Positions 1 through 11,767 of a DNA stretch of 64,000 bases are shown here, piece after piece. Below the pieces are notes generated by a model. That model worked only from the letters and a program-made list of their open reading frames with translations, did not search any database and was not told the origin of the DNA. Position 1 is the stretch's first letter, and the number at the start of each line of letters is the position of its first letter. The DNA comes from Gymnopilus junonius. Taxonomy: Eukaryota; Basidiomycota; Agaricomycetes; Agaricales; Galerinaceae. Location of the stretch: positions 38,924 through 102,923 of the forward strand of contig JADNYJ010000143.1 in assembly GCA_015501075.1 (NCBI GenBank), written 5' to 3'. A program made the translations under genes and the position numbers.

Positions 1-795
1 AGTCGAGACAAGTTTTCCAAAAATTTCCCATCACGGCGTGACATCGCCGGTGACTGGCAACTCAGACTGTCGAACGCCCACAGAATACCAGACAGTTGAA
101 CAGAAATTTCCGCTAGAGTTCGTTTTATACACAGGAGAGAACGTGCTCAAGTATGTATGTGCGCAAATTCTGAGAGAATAGCCAGTTATTATTTTCAATT
201 GGGCCGAAGTCGCAGAGGAGCAGCTAGCATGTAACGTCACGTACTGTACAGTTTATCGGTTAATCCCGTGCCATTATACTGATAACTGCCCGGTTCATGC
301 GCCTCATACTTTTGAATTAGCTGCGATTCTTCCTCTCTTGCTTTTGCTTATCTTTGAGACCAGGGCTTTAAAATCGGCGTCTTATAGCTATTCGCATTCG
401 TTCATATCTTATTCTGCTGGTTTTTATGGCATTGTCGTCTCAGCGACTGTGTGCGAGGCCAAGCAACTCTAAAGCGCGACCCTACTATCAGACTCTACCT
501 ACTTGGCTTACTTCTCGAGCATAAATTTTACCAGAAAAGCTCGACTTCCTCTTTCCAGTGATTACTGGATTGATTGAAGCCTTGACTACTTGAGTATAAC
601 TGAACAGTCATTCCGAGCCAATAAGCGGAAGTACTGATGTATTCTGAGGTGGATGAAATAGCCTTCTGTGAGGAATACTAACGCCTCAACGTAGGCCGAG
701 GCGCTCTTCTCTTACTTCAAGGTCAAGATTACTACAATTCGTAAATGTTACATGTTTTTATTTATATTCGCCGTCCGTGTTCGGTAAGCCGAGAG
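1..795. other. No recognisable gene
   Basis: Only short open frames with no family resemblance are present. I see no RNA gene or repeat here. It may hold the downstream flank of the minus-strand membrane-protein relic that ends at about 796. Confidence 0.5.
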
Positions 796-1970
796 CTACA
801 CAGTTTCTTTAGGTCCATCTTCTAATTTTACACGAAAGACATCGGGGGTACTATACTCTTGGGATTTCTGAGTTATGTTGTTACCCCTGGCGAACTCGAT
901 ATTATTGGTCGATTGATTAAAGGCATTCTCAGTCCATGCGTGACCCATTGCAACCCGAAGGATAATTGACTGAGGGGCGATTGCCTTGGAGATTGGACAT
1001 ATCGTCAACTTCCGCTAATAAATAAGGTACGTAATAAAACTCACCACTAGCATTCCCCATATATGTGCGAAGGGAACTTTTGGATAGAAATTTTGTCCGA
1101 CGCACACTGCAAATGCTATTCCAGCGAGAGACAGAGGGAGTGCCGCTTCGACTAAGATGCAGACGATTCTGTTATAATTTGTATATAACTCAACCCCTCG
1201 CGAAATATAGATAATTCGACCAACGATTAGTGAAGTTAAAGAGCCGTGAGGGAGCACCCCAGAGAAACCCATGGTATCGAAAAGTTAACTGGGCGGGTTG
1301 ATAAGAAGGTACTGTGGTAAGGGCAACCTCTATTGGGACAGCGATTCCCGTCGCTTGGAAATGTGAATGTTCCGAGATTAGATAGAAGGCACAAATACTC
1401 ACCCAGCTCCGCAACGTACAAAAAGAGGGGAAATAGGATGACACGAATATTGGAGTTCCAAATAACATAACAGCGGTAAAGCTGGAGAGATAGAAATTGT
1501 TCAGAAACCTACGTTATCAAGACCAGTAGAACTTACCAATAGCCCATCAGCCATTGCCATTGACAACACTGCGCATACAATCACGCATATTCTCAGCCCG
1601 CTGCTGCCCATTGATATAAAATATGCAAGAGGTCCTCCTGGGGAATTTCGATGGTCGATCCACATTAACTCTCCGGTCAATGTGTTGAGGCTAAATTCTA
1701 CAGTCACCAGAAGGAGTTGTACGAAGCCGTAATGATAAAAATGTTCTCCTTCCCGCGGTTTCTCGCTTGGCGTCCTTGAGAAGTTGGTAAGACTGGACGA
1801 CCATATAAACAAATACGCCTAGACATGTTTCTTTAGATTGACAAACAATATATCGTGCACTTAGATGTAAGCATACCGTATAAAATCCCTGATATTGTGT
1901 TCGCACATATAGTGAACGCTCGATGGGGAGGGATGATTGTGGTTGTCAGTCATTTCATGGACTGAGTGGG
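796..1970 (-). pseudogene. Decayed multi-span membrane protein gene (Agaricomycete 7TM-like family)
   Basis: Reading the minus strand, several exons joined by plausible GT..AG introns give features of a large, uncharacterised Agaricomycete family of about seven-span membrane proteins. These are a first hydrophobic segment with SGILYGVF, then DHRNSPGGPLAYF, then ADGLLLYRCYVIW spanning an intron near 1490-1545, then TSLIVGRIIYISR, and finally a C-terminal RVAMGHAWT segment. Introns are clear near 1010-1042, 1490-1545 and 1850-1880. Two frame changes, near 1740 and near 1290, have no visible intron, and the first exon has a stop instead of an in-frame ATG. I therefore read it as a decaying copy. 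Sequencing indels or missed introns are the alternative. No biochemical function is assigned to this family. Confidence 0.5.
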
Positions 1971-2843
1971 AGAATAACCGAATCTTGACCACGCCCGTCG
2001 CTTATATATTCTCCAGCCACCAAGTTACGCCCTACCTGAAATGAAAACCGAAGCCACCAAGCGTTCAAGTAGGTATGTGGGAGACGAGGATCCTGATAAT
2101 AGCGAAGTACGCGAAGGCTTTATATTAAGCTTGAACGAGTAGGCGGTGCTCGGTACTTGTGATTTATTAATAGATCATCCTTTCGATTCCGGGATTCTAA
2201 AGAACAGATCAGTTAGTTCATGCAATTGTAGAGATGAATTGGGGAATACAAGCAACTCAACTGATATCGTGAGAGCCCGACTAACTCCAAGAATACTACA
2301 TGGTCAAGTGGGTATCAGCAGGTTTTCAAGGTACAGGAACGGGTGTAGAAGGGAATATTTTAACGTACCGTTAGAGGTCCCATTGATGTAATCGGTGAGG
2401 AAAGCGTTTAGGTAGCCCGCATAATTCGAGTCTTTTGTCAAATGAAGATAGAGTGCGTGCCCAACAGTCTTGACAATGAAAGTAAACCATATGTCATTCA
2501 TTAGTCAGCTGACAAGCCTACTGAAAAGGAGGGGCCAGGTTAACGAAGGGATATGGCCCAAGCAACAGAAAAATTTCGAAAACAACAGCAATGGGCCACC
2601 GAATGCCGAATAAAAGGTAGGATAGGAAGGGCCATCGCCTCAGAACTTCCAGTTAGCGTTTCTACTCAACTGTCTCTGCTCTGCATCGATTGCAGATTCC
2701 GCTCCTTCACAGATCCTTCTCGTTTTAACCTCATCACATAATCCCCACATTCATTCATCCGTCCACTCATTGATAATTCAACATCAAAAATCCAAATAAC
2801 ACGTCCTTACCCAGCGTATTCGTCGTTCATCAATATAATCGAC
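1971..2843. other. Gene-poor stretch
   Basis: No coding region can be supported. A minus-strand open frame of about 65 codons at 2304-2501 has protein-like composition and could be one exon of a lost gene, but nothing connects to it. The stretch just before 2844 is CA/TC-rich, as is common upstream of fungal genes. Confidence 0.4.
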
Positions 2844-3450
2844 ATGATCCAGACCAACTCCACTTCTCGCTATCACGCGAGGACATCGTCACGAGAGAAT
2901 CTCATCCCATATTCACAGCAGCCAATATCATTTCAAGCCGACTGCAGGTCTTCCCCAAGTACTGCACAGGAAATGAAATCGTTAAGAGCAAGCAAAAGTT
3001 TTACCAGCTTAAATTACTGGATTGGGGGCGAAAGGGCCGCCAGGATCACTCCTAAAAGCAATAAGAGGAGAAGAGCAAGGTCAAACGCTACCAGCGCAGT
3101 AGACAACGTTCTTGAAAAGCTGAGAGATATCGATCTCCACAATCCGGGATGAGCGCCTTGAAGAGTCATGAAACACAGAGTACAGAAGGTTGACTGGAGC
3201 CCATGATAAAAACGACAGACCTTCATATCCTCAGCATGCACTGCGTAACGTGGAAAACCCCTTCCTTACCCCTCCGCCTTCGCCATCGTTGGATGAAGGG
3301 AAACGTTTTGATCCTACAGAAGTACCTCTGTCAGAATTGTCCAACTTACCAGGATACAAGAAATGGAAATTACGACTCACCAAACACAAATTGGGTCGGA
3401 TTCTGGGCGATAAGGCTGGGGTCGAGTTCGCGACTAACGCCCTAGCCTAG
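2844..3450 (+). CDS. Hypothetical small basic/Ser-rich protein (two adjoining open segments)
   Basis: I do not recognise this gene. Two plus-strand open segments in different frames adjoin. The first, at 2844-3152, starts with ATG, is Ser/Arg-rich, has a Lys/Arg cluster (NKRRRARS) around residue 75 and an amphipathic stretch at its end. The second is open from about 3172 to 3450 and is Pro-rich at first (TPPPSPS), then charged (GYKKWKLRLTKHKLG). Together they look like one protein of about 190 residues. I found no splice pair that joins them in phase, so either an intron escaped me or there is a frameshift near 3150. The upstream CA/TC-rich stretch at about 2740-2840 resembles a fungal promoter. 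Confidence 0.3.
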
Positions 3451-5314
3451 GATGGCAAGGGAGCCGCACCAAGAACGCCAGAACAATTAAAAAAAATATT
3501 GTAGTAATGCTATAATAACAGAGCTTTTATGTCTTCAGTGTTTGAGTCTTTCTAAAGATTTGAACCTCACCGTGTGTATGCAAACCTAAAGCGTGAACAG
3601 TAGGAAGTCGGTGGCGAACAAGTGCATTGCATCGAGAACGGTGGCAGGACACAAGGTGCATTATGTAACGCAATAAAGTCACGCGCTGGGTGCAACCAGA
3701 CAGCGGACATTGTCACATTCAATCCGGGTCAACAAAAACGGCTTCATGATCATCTCCCGTCAAATCGACTTCAAGTTCAAATACTACGGCATCTCTGGCT
3801 GTACTCTGTATACTGGCATCTTGTTTCAAGGAAAACGCAACACACTCCCTCCAAGTACTTGTTCGTTTATTCCACACAATCCGGATGTGACGCCATGGCC
3901 ACACCAAAAGCCTCTAGCCCAGAATTTATCGTGACGTTTCTTACGCTTCTTGCTTATCATTATCCAATGGATGTCAACGTTCAAAATGAATTGCATTTGC
4001 CGAAATTCGTCAACGATCGTATTGTCACATGGCGGCTGCATTGTAAGACAATCTCATTCCGTTTTCGTCTACATATGACAAGATCTTTTCCATCTCGGTT
4101 TCATTCTTGCTCCAGACATTGTCTTCAACTCTTCGTCTTCATCTATCCGCACTCCCTAATTCCTCTTCGAAGAGGTTGCGTTGTATTCCCACTTCGTCAT
4201 CTGCAACGCCAATTCTCTGAAGATGGACTCCGTTGTCCGAGTTACCTATCCAGGTAAGCGCACTAGTCTTAGTGTCTTCTTTTGCGACTTAGACCTCCTG
4301 TACAGTGATGTACGGTCTCATTATCCTCTTCTCTATCATAGAGGTGCCTCTTTTTTCCTGCTCGTGCTTCAACATTCTCAAGAAGAGACATTTTTTTATC
4401 GGGTTTCTGTCTAGATGTTATAGCATCATGGCTCATTGCGAAGTATAACGCCCATCACAATTTTCACTCCTCTGGGAGAGAGCTCGCGTCCGATATCTAC
4501 TCTTCACCTCGCTCTGGACGATCGTTATGGGCCTTTTTACTTGGCGGTGTTCCTTGTGGCGATGACTAGCATGTTTCGAGCATAGCTTCGCATGCCCTCT
4601 TGTGCGTCATAATTTTCATTTGTCTCTCTTTCTATCATCCTACTAACTGATCACCCTCAGCTTGTTCATTACCTGGGCTTTTGGCTTGCAGGCGCTGCAG
4701 CCATGACTCAAGCAGTAGGCGGCACTTTGAATTGCAGCACTCAATCGGTTTTCATTATTGTGGGCACCTTAATGCTCTCATTGGATTTGCATGGTTGATT
4801 TTGTACGTCGTTTAATTCCTCGCATTATGTTTTCCGATTAACATCTGATCCATAGCGTTTTATCGTCGTTCATATTATCTTTGTAATAATACGAGGTTTC
4901 ACGTCAAGCAAGAGCGGTGAAGGGGGCTACGGCGGCCCTTCGTCACCGAGCATAAACAGTGAGAGAGGACGGTCTCCATTATTCGTGCAGGCACTGACTC
5001 GCGGATAGAAATGCTTTTACCGGAGTTAACAGTGGAACACCCTATACACCTTCTGGATTTCTCTGCATCTTACCCTGTAATACTGCTTCTGATGAGCGTA
5101 TTTAATTCATCTGTCTGTGTTTGATTCTAATCCTTCAACACCCTCTCTTGGTATCTTCTGAGGCTCTCCCATACCCACCGGTCAGACAAGGAGCAGAAGA
5201 TGGTTACTTGCCACGTTCCACCAGACAACGGTGTAATTGACCATTCAAACGACGACACATCAACATGTCTCCAGTCATGCTCGTCAGTCATATCGCGCGT
5301 TCGCGTTTGTCCTA
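3451..5314. other. Gene-poor stretch, possible gene relics
   Basis: A plus-strand open frame at 3622-4257 has no family resemblance and starts inside low-quality coding sequence. Scattered intron-like ends occur (for example gtaagc near 4252) with hydrophobic short segments between 4500 and 4800, so a dead spliced membrane-protein gene is possible. I cannot reconstruct one. No RNA gene was seen. Confidence 0.35.
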
Positions 5315-6494
5315 TTAGTAAGAGAACTTTTGTCCCACCAGCTCTTCGCTCAACCTCCAAAGTTTCTCTGCTTCGACGGGACTCGTAGCCCACGGTTTAA
5401 TAGAGTCATTGAATGGGTTTGCTACATGGCAATCAAGCAGATAGGCACCGTTATGAGCTGAAAGATATCCAAGTTAGGACCGCGTGCAATCTTGAGAATA
5501 AATAACTCATCACCTGCAAGATTAGGATCGAAAGCAGCAAAGACGTGCGTTGCTGTTCCTTGCTCGAGAGTTTTCAGCCCTCCAGTCCGAGTGGTGAAGG
5601 CTTCGTCGTTGCCAAAATATCTATCAATTTCCACTTGAAGATATCTCAACATTAACTTGATAACTAAAAATTTGTGAAGAGAGCACTCACCGACGTCTTC
5701 GTAAAACTTTGGAAGGTCGAGTCGGGCTAAAATGTTGGTGAAAACAGGGCCGGGTTGAACGCTGAAAGCAAGAAGCCCTCGCTTTCCTAGCTTTTCGGCC
5801 AGTGAAATAGCCATCAGCATATTAGCTGACTTAGATTGACCATAGGCACGCAAGCCATGGTACGTTTTACCACTCTGTTCCGAAGAGGCGTATATTATCA
5901 GTAGTTCTAGGTCGAAATGCGAAGCTGAAGCGAGCACTAAAGACTTACATCGAAGTTATAGTCACGGAAACGGAATGGGCTCAGTCGGTGAGCTTCACTG
6001 GTAACATTAATGACCCTAGGACCAGTAGAAGGCAGAACCTTGTCCATAATAAGATTGGTCAACAGGAAGTGTCCAAGATGGTTGGCAGCAAGGTGTCGTT
6101 CGAACCCGTCAACAGTGAGTCTGTACTCGTAGTCCGTTATGCCTGCATTATTGACTATAACGTCTATAGCAGCAATATCAGACCATGCATTCACTTCCGC
6201 CGCAGCCTCTCGAACGCTTTGAAGGGATTCAAGATCGAGCTTCAAAAAGCGCACTTTGACTTCCGGGTTGGACGCTGCGATCGCAGCCTCGGTCTCCTGC
6301 GCTTTCTTTGAGTCTCGGCCAGCTAAAATTAGCCACGCTGGCCCAGCCTTTGCGATTGTCTGAACAAAGTACGCGCCAAGGCCTCCTGGGGAAGTACCGG
6401 TTGTGAGAACGACCTTGTCTTTGATATTGTTGGCGTAATAGGGAACCAGCTCATCCGAGGTTGTGGTACTATTGAGCTGGGGAGCAGATGCCAT
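5315..6494 (-). CDS. Short-chain dehydrogenase/reductase (retinol dehydrogenase/WWOX-like SDR)
   Basis: Four exons (6494-5949, 5874-5691, 5633-5514, 5457-5315) with GT..AG introns give a 330-residue protein, the usual length for this fungal SDR group. The nucleotide-binding motif TGTSPGGLG lies at about residues 32-40, an Asp-containing KLDLES strand at 85-90, NNAG at 115-118, the catalytic Ser at about 166 and the YxxxK pair at about Tyr193/Lys197. The C-terminal FDPNL, NGAYL and SEELVGQKF blocks match the same group. It should use NAD(P)H to reduce or oxidise a small lipophilic alcohol or ketone; the substrate cannot be told from sequence. I chose the ATG at 6494 because the frame upstream offers only a TTG. 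All active-site residues are present and no lesion was seen. Confidence 0.92.
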
Positions 6495-7330
6495 AACTTG
6501 CAAAGTCGTGAAGTGATGGTATCTTGGGGAAGGGGACGGTACTGCTTATCTATCCCAGGGCATTGCCCTTAAATACAATGCCAATTCACACATGAAGGAC
6601 GCAATATACTCGAGTTGTTCGATTGAGCCGGGCTCACGAGAGAAGATGCCCATCTTCGAAGTAGAAATGAGTAAGCGATTTCCCAGAGGCAACCACTGTA
6701 GTCCTTACTAATATAGATAAGATAAGAACTTTTGGTCTCCGTCAGTCAAGCGAGCGCCTAGAATTGTAAAGCACATTTAATATCGGACTGATACTGAACG
6801 CGTTCGCGAGTCAGAGGCTCTTAAATGGCATATCCTTATTAGATTATTAAATTCAAGGATTTCGGGGGTCCCCCTTCCCACTCCATTTACTAGTCCTGTT
6901 CCCGGTTGATTGGCCTTCGATTTTATAACAACACCATAACAATCAAACTTTCCAAGTACAGGAATTTCCCATTATACTCATCTCCGGCTTCCTCGTCTCC
7001 TTGGCCCCAGCAAGCTGTGCTCATTGTTCTGCATCAGGGCATGTCCGAAAGAAGTAATAATATCCTTCGTTCCTCGGGATTGGGTTGGTTACGAGTTTTT
7101 TTTCTACTGAACATGGCAGAAATCTCGTTCTGTTGCGCATTGACATCCCATTGAAGGGAATTTCAGACGTCAGGAACAGAGAGTGGAGACCAATCCGACT
7201 GGTTGGCTTGGGGTATAAATTAAGAGGAACCTCCGAAGGGAAGGAAATTGTTTTCCATCTTCCACCTACCATCCAGACGCGTTTCCCTCCTGCATTTGGG
7301 TACCTCCTCAGTAACGCTTAGATTATTATT
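6495..7330. promoter_or_regulatory. Divergent intergenic region between SDR and zinc-finger genes
   Basis: The dehydrogenase reads left and the zinc-finger gene reads right from this 0.8-kb spacer, so it should hold both promoters. A TATAAATT stretch lies near 7213-7220, about 115 bp before the zinc-finger ATG. No open frame here resembles a protein family. Confidence 0.45.
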
Positions 7331-8622
7331 ATGCCTCGAATGACTACCCGCACCGATCATGCAGACGATGCTCACGTGAGTCTTAATTCAGTTGTGGAGT
7401 GTCGCCACTGACTGTTCTATTGTCCCTTAGACTCGGAAAGAGAACCCAGACGTGATATGCCCAGAGTGCCGAAAACCCCTTAAAAAGAGCAGCCTGCATG
7501 GTCATACTAAACGATTCCATCGCCCCGAGTGAGCCGCTCTTTTCATTTTATTATGGGAACCCTGTTATTGTCGAAGTTAACTAATCAACGGTTGACGCCC
7601 CCTTTTGTGTTGACTCAGTGAATGGTTCCCATGCGATGATTGCGAATATATCGCCAAATGCAAGAGCGACCAAGCGGATCATGAACGTTACCAGTGAGTT
7701 TTTTTTGATTCGATTTATTCGAGGATCAAGTCCTTGCGATTTCTGATTGAGAGCACGAAACGTGGTTTTTTTTTGTATAGCACGGGGAGCAAGGATTTCA
7801 AGTGCGAGGACGATCCTGAACAATGTAGTAAGGCGTTCTGTAATAAAGCGAACTTGCAGCACCATCGCGAACGTCGGCATGGTTTTGTGCCACCTGGGAG
7901 GAGGAGGGTAGCTCATGACCCTCGGGATGGTTGGATGGTGAAGCCGTAGGATCTCCTAGGCTGTCCGATTTTCAGGGTTGGAGCTTGGATTTGCTCTACA
8001 CTCCTCATATGGGTCTGCATCGAGCCATGCTTCCTCCTCCACTGTATCAACCCCTTCTAGCGCCGAGCGTGAGCTGGCGATTGACGACTCCGCGTTGTAT
8101 GCAGATCCCGGTTTCGACTTTGGGACGCGTTACAATAACAATGACATCGTCGACTACTTCAATGGCCAAGCCGCTTGTACCACTCCAAACTTCGACTACG
8201 GGCTTAACCCCGCCTATCCTGCTGACCATGAGACTCAATATACCGGGATACCATATCCGCACCCTCAGGACGTGGCCTATAATCACGGTGACCAGCAATT
8301 CGACCCTCATCCAGAGTTCGACTTCGCAGAGCCACATCTTCAAGTTCAAGCTCAGAATCAGGATCAGAATCGGGATAACGGAGTTCACTATCTCTGCGGG
8401 TCCATATTCCAATTCGAGTCATCGCCATACCAGACTGATAATGGGCATATGGAGTACCTTGCCCCAGGTGCATACCCCGATGTCACTGCTGCTGCCGCCG
8501 TGGGTGCTTCCAATTCCTTCTTGTCATCTTCTTTGCTGGAGTTGGGCTTGGAGGATTCCGAGTCGAATCTGAATCGGCCTAGGTATTTTGGTTCACACGG
8601 GTTTGATTATTATAACTTCTGA
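7331..8622 (+). CDS. C2H2 zinc-finger protein (putative transcription factor)
   Basis: Five exons (7331-7375, 7431-7528, 7619-7693, 7781-7929, 7976-8622) give 337 residues. The first 120 residues hold three C2H2-like fingers: one from CPEC to HTKRFH, one from CDDC to HERYH, and one from KCEDD..QC to HHRERRH. A classic TGSKDFKC linker sits between the last two. The remaining 215 residues are Tyr/Asp/Pro/Gln-rich and low in complexity, as in activation or disordered regions. It probably binds DNA in the nucleus; targets are unknown. The last intron is short (46 bp, starting gttgga), and it is the only junction that keeps the long C-terminal frame. Without it the protein would stop soon after the fingers. 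Confidence 0.82.
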
Positions 8623-8966
8623 AAGCGTCTTTGCATTACTAAGTACTTACTCTATATCAGCGCACTCTTCTCTTCCATTTCCTATTTCCCTTTCTAATTT
8701 CTCATCGGATACTTCACCATTTAATTCCTAATGTTTACGCCACCTACTCACCACTTCATCCGCATTCCGGATAAGTCTGGATCTCGACATTTCTATCGTA
8801 ATCATAGTCTTTCCACATTAATTCTTGCACATATTCTATATGGATATCCTTGATTGTTACCTGAATCGTCATTTAAGATTTCGCTTTCATTGTAGTATAC
8901 AGTAGTCATCATTTAATTTTTTTTTCAATCGTATCTTTGTTTTTCTGACCATTGGATTTTGATTTC

Positions 8967-9008
8967 AACCACGTTTGACTTGATTTGATTTGATTTGATT
9001 TGATTTGT
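8967..9008. repeat. Microsatellite (ATTTG)n
   Basis: Five to six near-perfect tandem copies of a 5-bp unit (TTTGA/ATTTG) lie in the 3' flank of the zinc-finger gene. Confidence 0.85.
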
Positions 9009-9538
9009 AGTAGTTTTACGTGTTTCATCACTTGTATAATAAATTGAGATTAAGAAATAAAGTTTGTAGTATTGCAAAAGCTGAGAAACTTTGACGCGTA
9101 ATAGAGGTGAAACTTGGGAACATGAATCTACAGAGCCTGAGCTTGAAGTTGAACGGCAAAGAGCGACCCCGCGCAAAACGCAGTACGCGTTATCGATGTC
9201 CATGTCAATGATTTATGAGATATAGAGTATATGTAGATACATCACGAGACGTTTACGGAAGCGGTAAGCCAGAAATCCAGACTCCAGAAGATCGACTCGG
9301 CGGCAGTTGAGTTAGCGTGGGTCGTTGTATGGTCGTGGTCGTGATCATGGTCCAAGGTCCAATTGGACTCGGGAACACATGGATTGCTCTGTGGTGATGA
9401 CTGACGGATAATTGATGTGAGGCACAAGCTAAAAGAAAGTGGAATTGGAATCGATGTTGATGTTGATGTTGACGTTTTTCCTTTTCATACATGCCTATAT
9501 ATATAGACGTGGCAGTTCAAAGTTCAGATCTCGATGAT

Positions 9539-9600
9539 CATAAATCATAAACCAATAAAATATAATCCAATAAACCAATAAACCAATAAACCTATAAGCC
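9539..9600. repeat. Short tandem repeat of AATAAACC units
   Basis: About five imperfect copies of an 8-9 bp unit (ATAAACCA) are arranged head to tail. Confidence 0.75.
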
Positions 9601-11107
9601 GATCCAGCTATCCAGCCGTAAGTAAGTCAATAAGCCACAGACCAGAGACCAGAGATCACGACGAAAGGAGGAAGTCAGATACGCAGTTCAGTTCAGACAG
9701 CGACCGCAGTCCTAGTTATACCCACACAGCCGCCCCAGGGCGTCAACATACTTATACTGCATAGAGTATAGTATAGTAGCACAAGCGACCCACGTCAGAC
9801 ATATACAGTATACTTACTCTAATGATATTTCGCCATTCTGATTCTGATGCAATGACGCCCCAAATCGACGCAACCGCGCGAAACGGCCTTCATGTTCAGG
9901 GGGGTAATGTGAGCAAAAAGGTCCACGAAGCGAGAACCTGGAAGTCGCCGTATAGCCCTACTGCTGCAGTCGTGTCGTGTAAGCAGACTTGAGAGATCTA
10001 GAAGCTCAAGACAAAAGACCTGTAGTCGCAGAAGCGTAAAAAGACCTGAAACCAAACCATGCGAAAAGACCCAAGATCCAAGACCCAAGACCCAAGGCGA
10101 ATCCCGATCCGGAATGCCGACGTACTTACTTCAGACCCCCTTCCAGTTCCTTCGCCTCATGTACTCGAGTCTGACAGTTCTGACAGTGTACATTCGGATA
10201 CTCATCATCATGATCACCCGCATCACATGTTACTGACTCGGCAAACGTTTGAAATTTGAAATCGTAATGGGGTCTTGTGATCCGCACTGCGACAGAACGT
10301 GACGGATTTGTTTCATCGAACTTTGGGGCCGCCCCTTCAAGGCTCAAATTCTAGGTGCCTGGATCCCGAGGTTGGAATTGAGCGGGTCTTGCCATTGGAC
10401 CGTGGAAGGGAAGGGAAAGGGCCATTTGGCGTATACTAGAATGGAATGGAACACAAGGGGAAACTGTCACAGTATAGCATGACTGACTCGACCGGCCGGC
10501 AGTGGAAAGTTGGGTCTCTGAGACGCAGTGAGAACGTAGCGGTGGTTGCCGTGGACCATGGTGGGTAATGGATTAATGGACATTCACGAGGACGGAAGAC
10601 GGATGAAGCGGACGAATGACAGAGGACAGAGGGGCATGAAGGAACGTTCTGGGAGAGGGTTCTCAAGGAAGGACCGGCGAGCGCACGGTGGCTCGCTCCA
10701 GAGAAAACATAATAGCCCGTTCCGAGGGTCCTTATACGTATGGAATGATATCTAATTCAAACGTTCGAAGAGTCAGAAGAATGCAATGACTTGGAAGATG
10801 CCGCGTCGTTAACGCACCTGGAACAGATCCGAACCGGGTTTATCCCCCCAAAACCAAAAGTTGGAACGAAAATGGGTACCGCAACGGGCCATGTCAATGA
10901 AAACTGTCAATATAAGGAAAATGAGCCGTTGATCACGATGGATGACGCCAGTCGCGACATTGAGAGAAAAAAACATACGCAAACGCAACCCTGGAACTTG
11001 AACTGCCCAGGTAAAAAGGGTTCCTCCATCCCCACGCAAGAAACTCCGCACTCCTGTCGCTCAGCACAAACACTCCCTCTCCGCCCCCCTCAACAACCCC
11101 TCCCACA

Positions 11108-11362
11108 ATGCTCGCTCAACGCAAAAGCTCGCCGTCGCCGTCCCCCTCGCGCAGATCCTCCATCTCCAGCAAACTTTCGGCATTCGGTGCGATGTTCAGC
11201 CGAACCCTAACCACCAATGACAGGGCCCCCGACTACGCCCACCACGACGAGGAGTACGACTCGATTTCGCCCATCTTCCCCGTTATTTCCAGTGAGTCTT
11301 CCTTTGCCTTTCAATACGAGGAACATGGTGGTTGGAGGTCAAGTTACGGAGGGGAAAGATAA
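11108..11362 (+). CDS. Hypothetical small Ser-rich protein
   Basis: I do not recognise it. An ATG-started frame of 84 codons begins with a Ser/Arg/Pro-rich stretch (SSPSPSPSRRSSISSKLS), followed by a hydrophobic patch (AFGAMFSRTL) and an acidic Tyr-rich part (HHDEEYDSISPIFPVISS). A good donor (gtgagt) lies right after that point near 11293, so the real protein may leave this frame there, and the last 20 or so residues may be intronic. The upstream sequence is strongly C-rich, like a fungal 5' UTR. Confidence 0.4.
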   Translation: MLAQRKSSPSPSPSRRSSISSKLSAFGAMFSRTLTTNDRAPDYAHHDEEYDSISPIFPVISSESSFAFQYEEHGGWRSSYGGER

Positions 11363-11689
11363 GAGATAAGCGCTACGCAAGCCGTGGTCTATGAATAACA
11401 CTCTTATCTTCCTTATCTCTGCGTTCACCTCCCGAGGCGGTCTGGTGCCTTGATTGGTTGCTATCTCCGTCCCCGACGTTCGTTCCGTCCAGGACATGCC
11501 CCGCTCACTTCCAGTGGCGGTTGGGCACCGACAACGTCGCTCAGCGCTGTCGCCAGCGAGGCTGTGAGACCCCCCTTTGCTTTCGGACGGATAAAGCCGA
11601 CGGTGCCACATGTCTTCCGTCATCTATACGCATCGTTCCAGTTACACTCACGGGCGGAACCTGCACTCGTCCAATATTTAACCCTCCTT

Positions 11690-11767
11690 GCCTCTCCTCT
11701 TTTCTTTTTCCTCAATACCTCTCCTTTTTTTTTCGCACTTTTACTTTTACTCACACACATACACCCC
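11690..11767 (+). promoter_or_regulatory. Pyrimidine-rich leader before the PAR32-like gene
   Basis: A nearly pure CT tract with CA repeats runs into the ATG at 11768. Such tracts are common just upstream of strongly expressed fungal genes. It is called on composition only. Confidence 0.4.

Larger units (their letters stand above)
8623..11107. other. Intergenic stretch with simple repeats
   Basis: This 2.5-kb spacer follows the zinc-finger gene. It is AT-rich at first, then holds simple-sequence repeats, then DNA rich in short direct repeats such as agacc/caaga around 9640-10090. None of the open frames resembles a protein. The final 100 bp before 11108 is C-rich and may be the promoter of the following small gene. 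Confidence 0.5.

Noticed and set aside
3622..4257. 211-codon plus-strand ORF
   Set aside because: No family pattern, irregular composition, and no supporting intron or promoter structure.
9242..9492. Minus-strand His-rich ORFs
   Set aside because: Arise from GATGTT/TCGTGG simple repeats and not from a gene.
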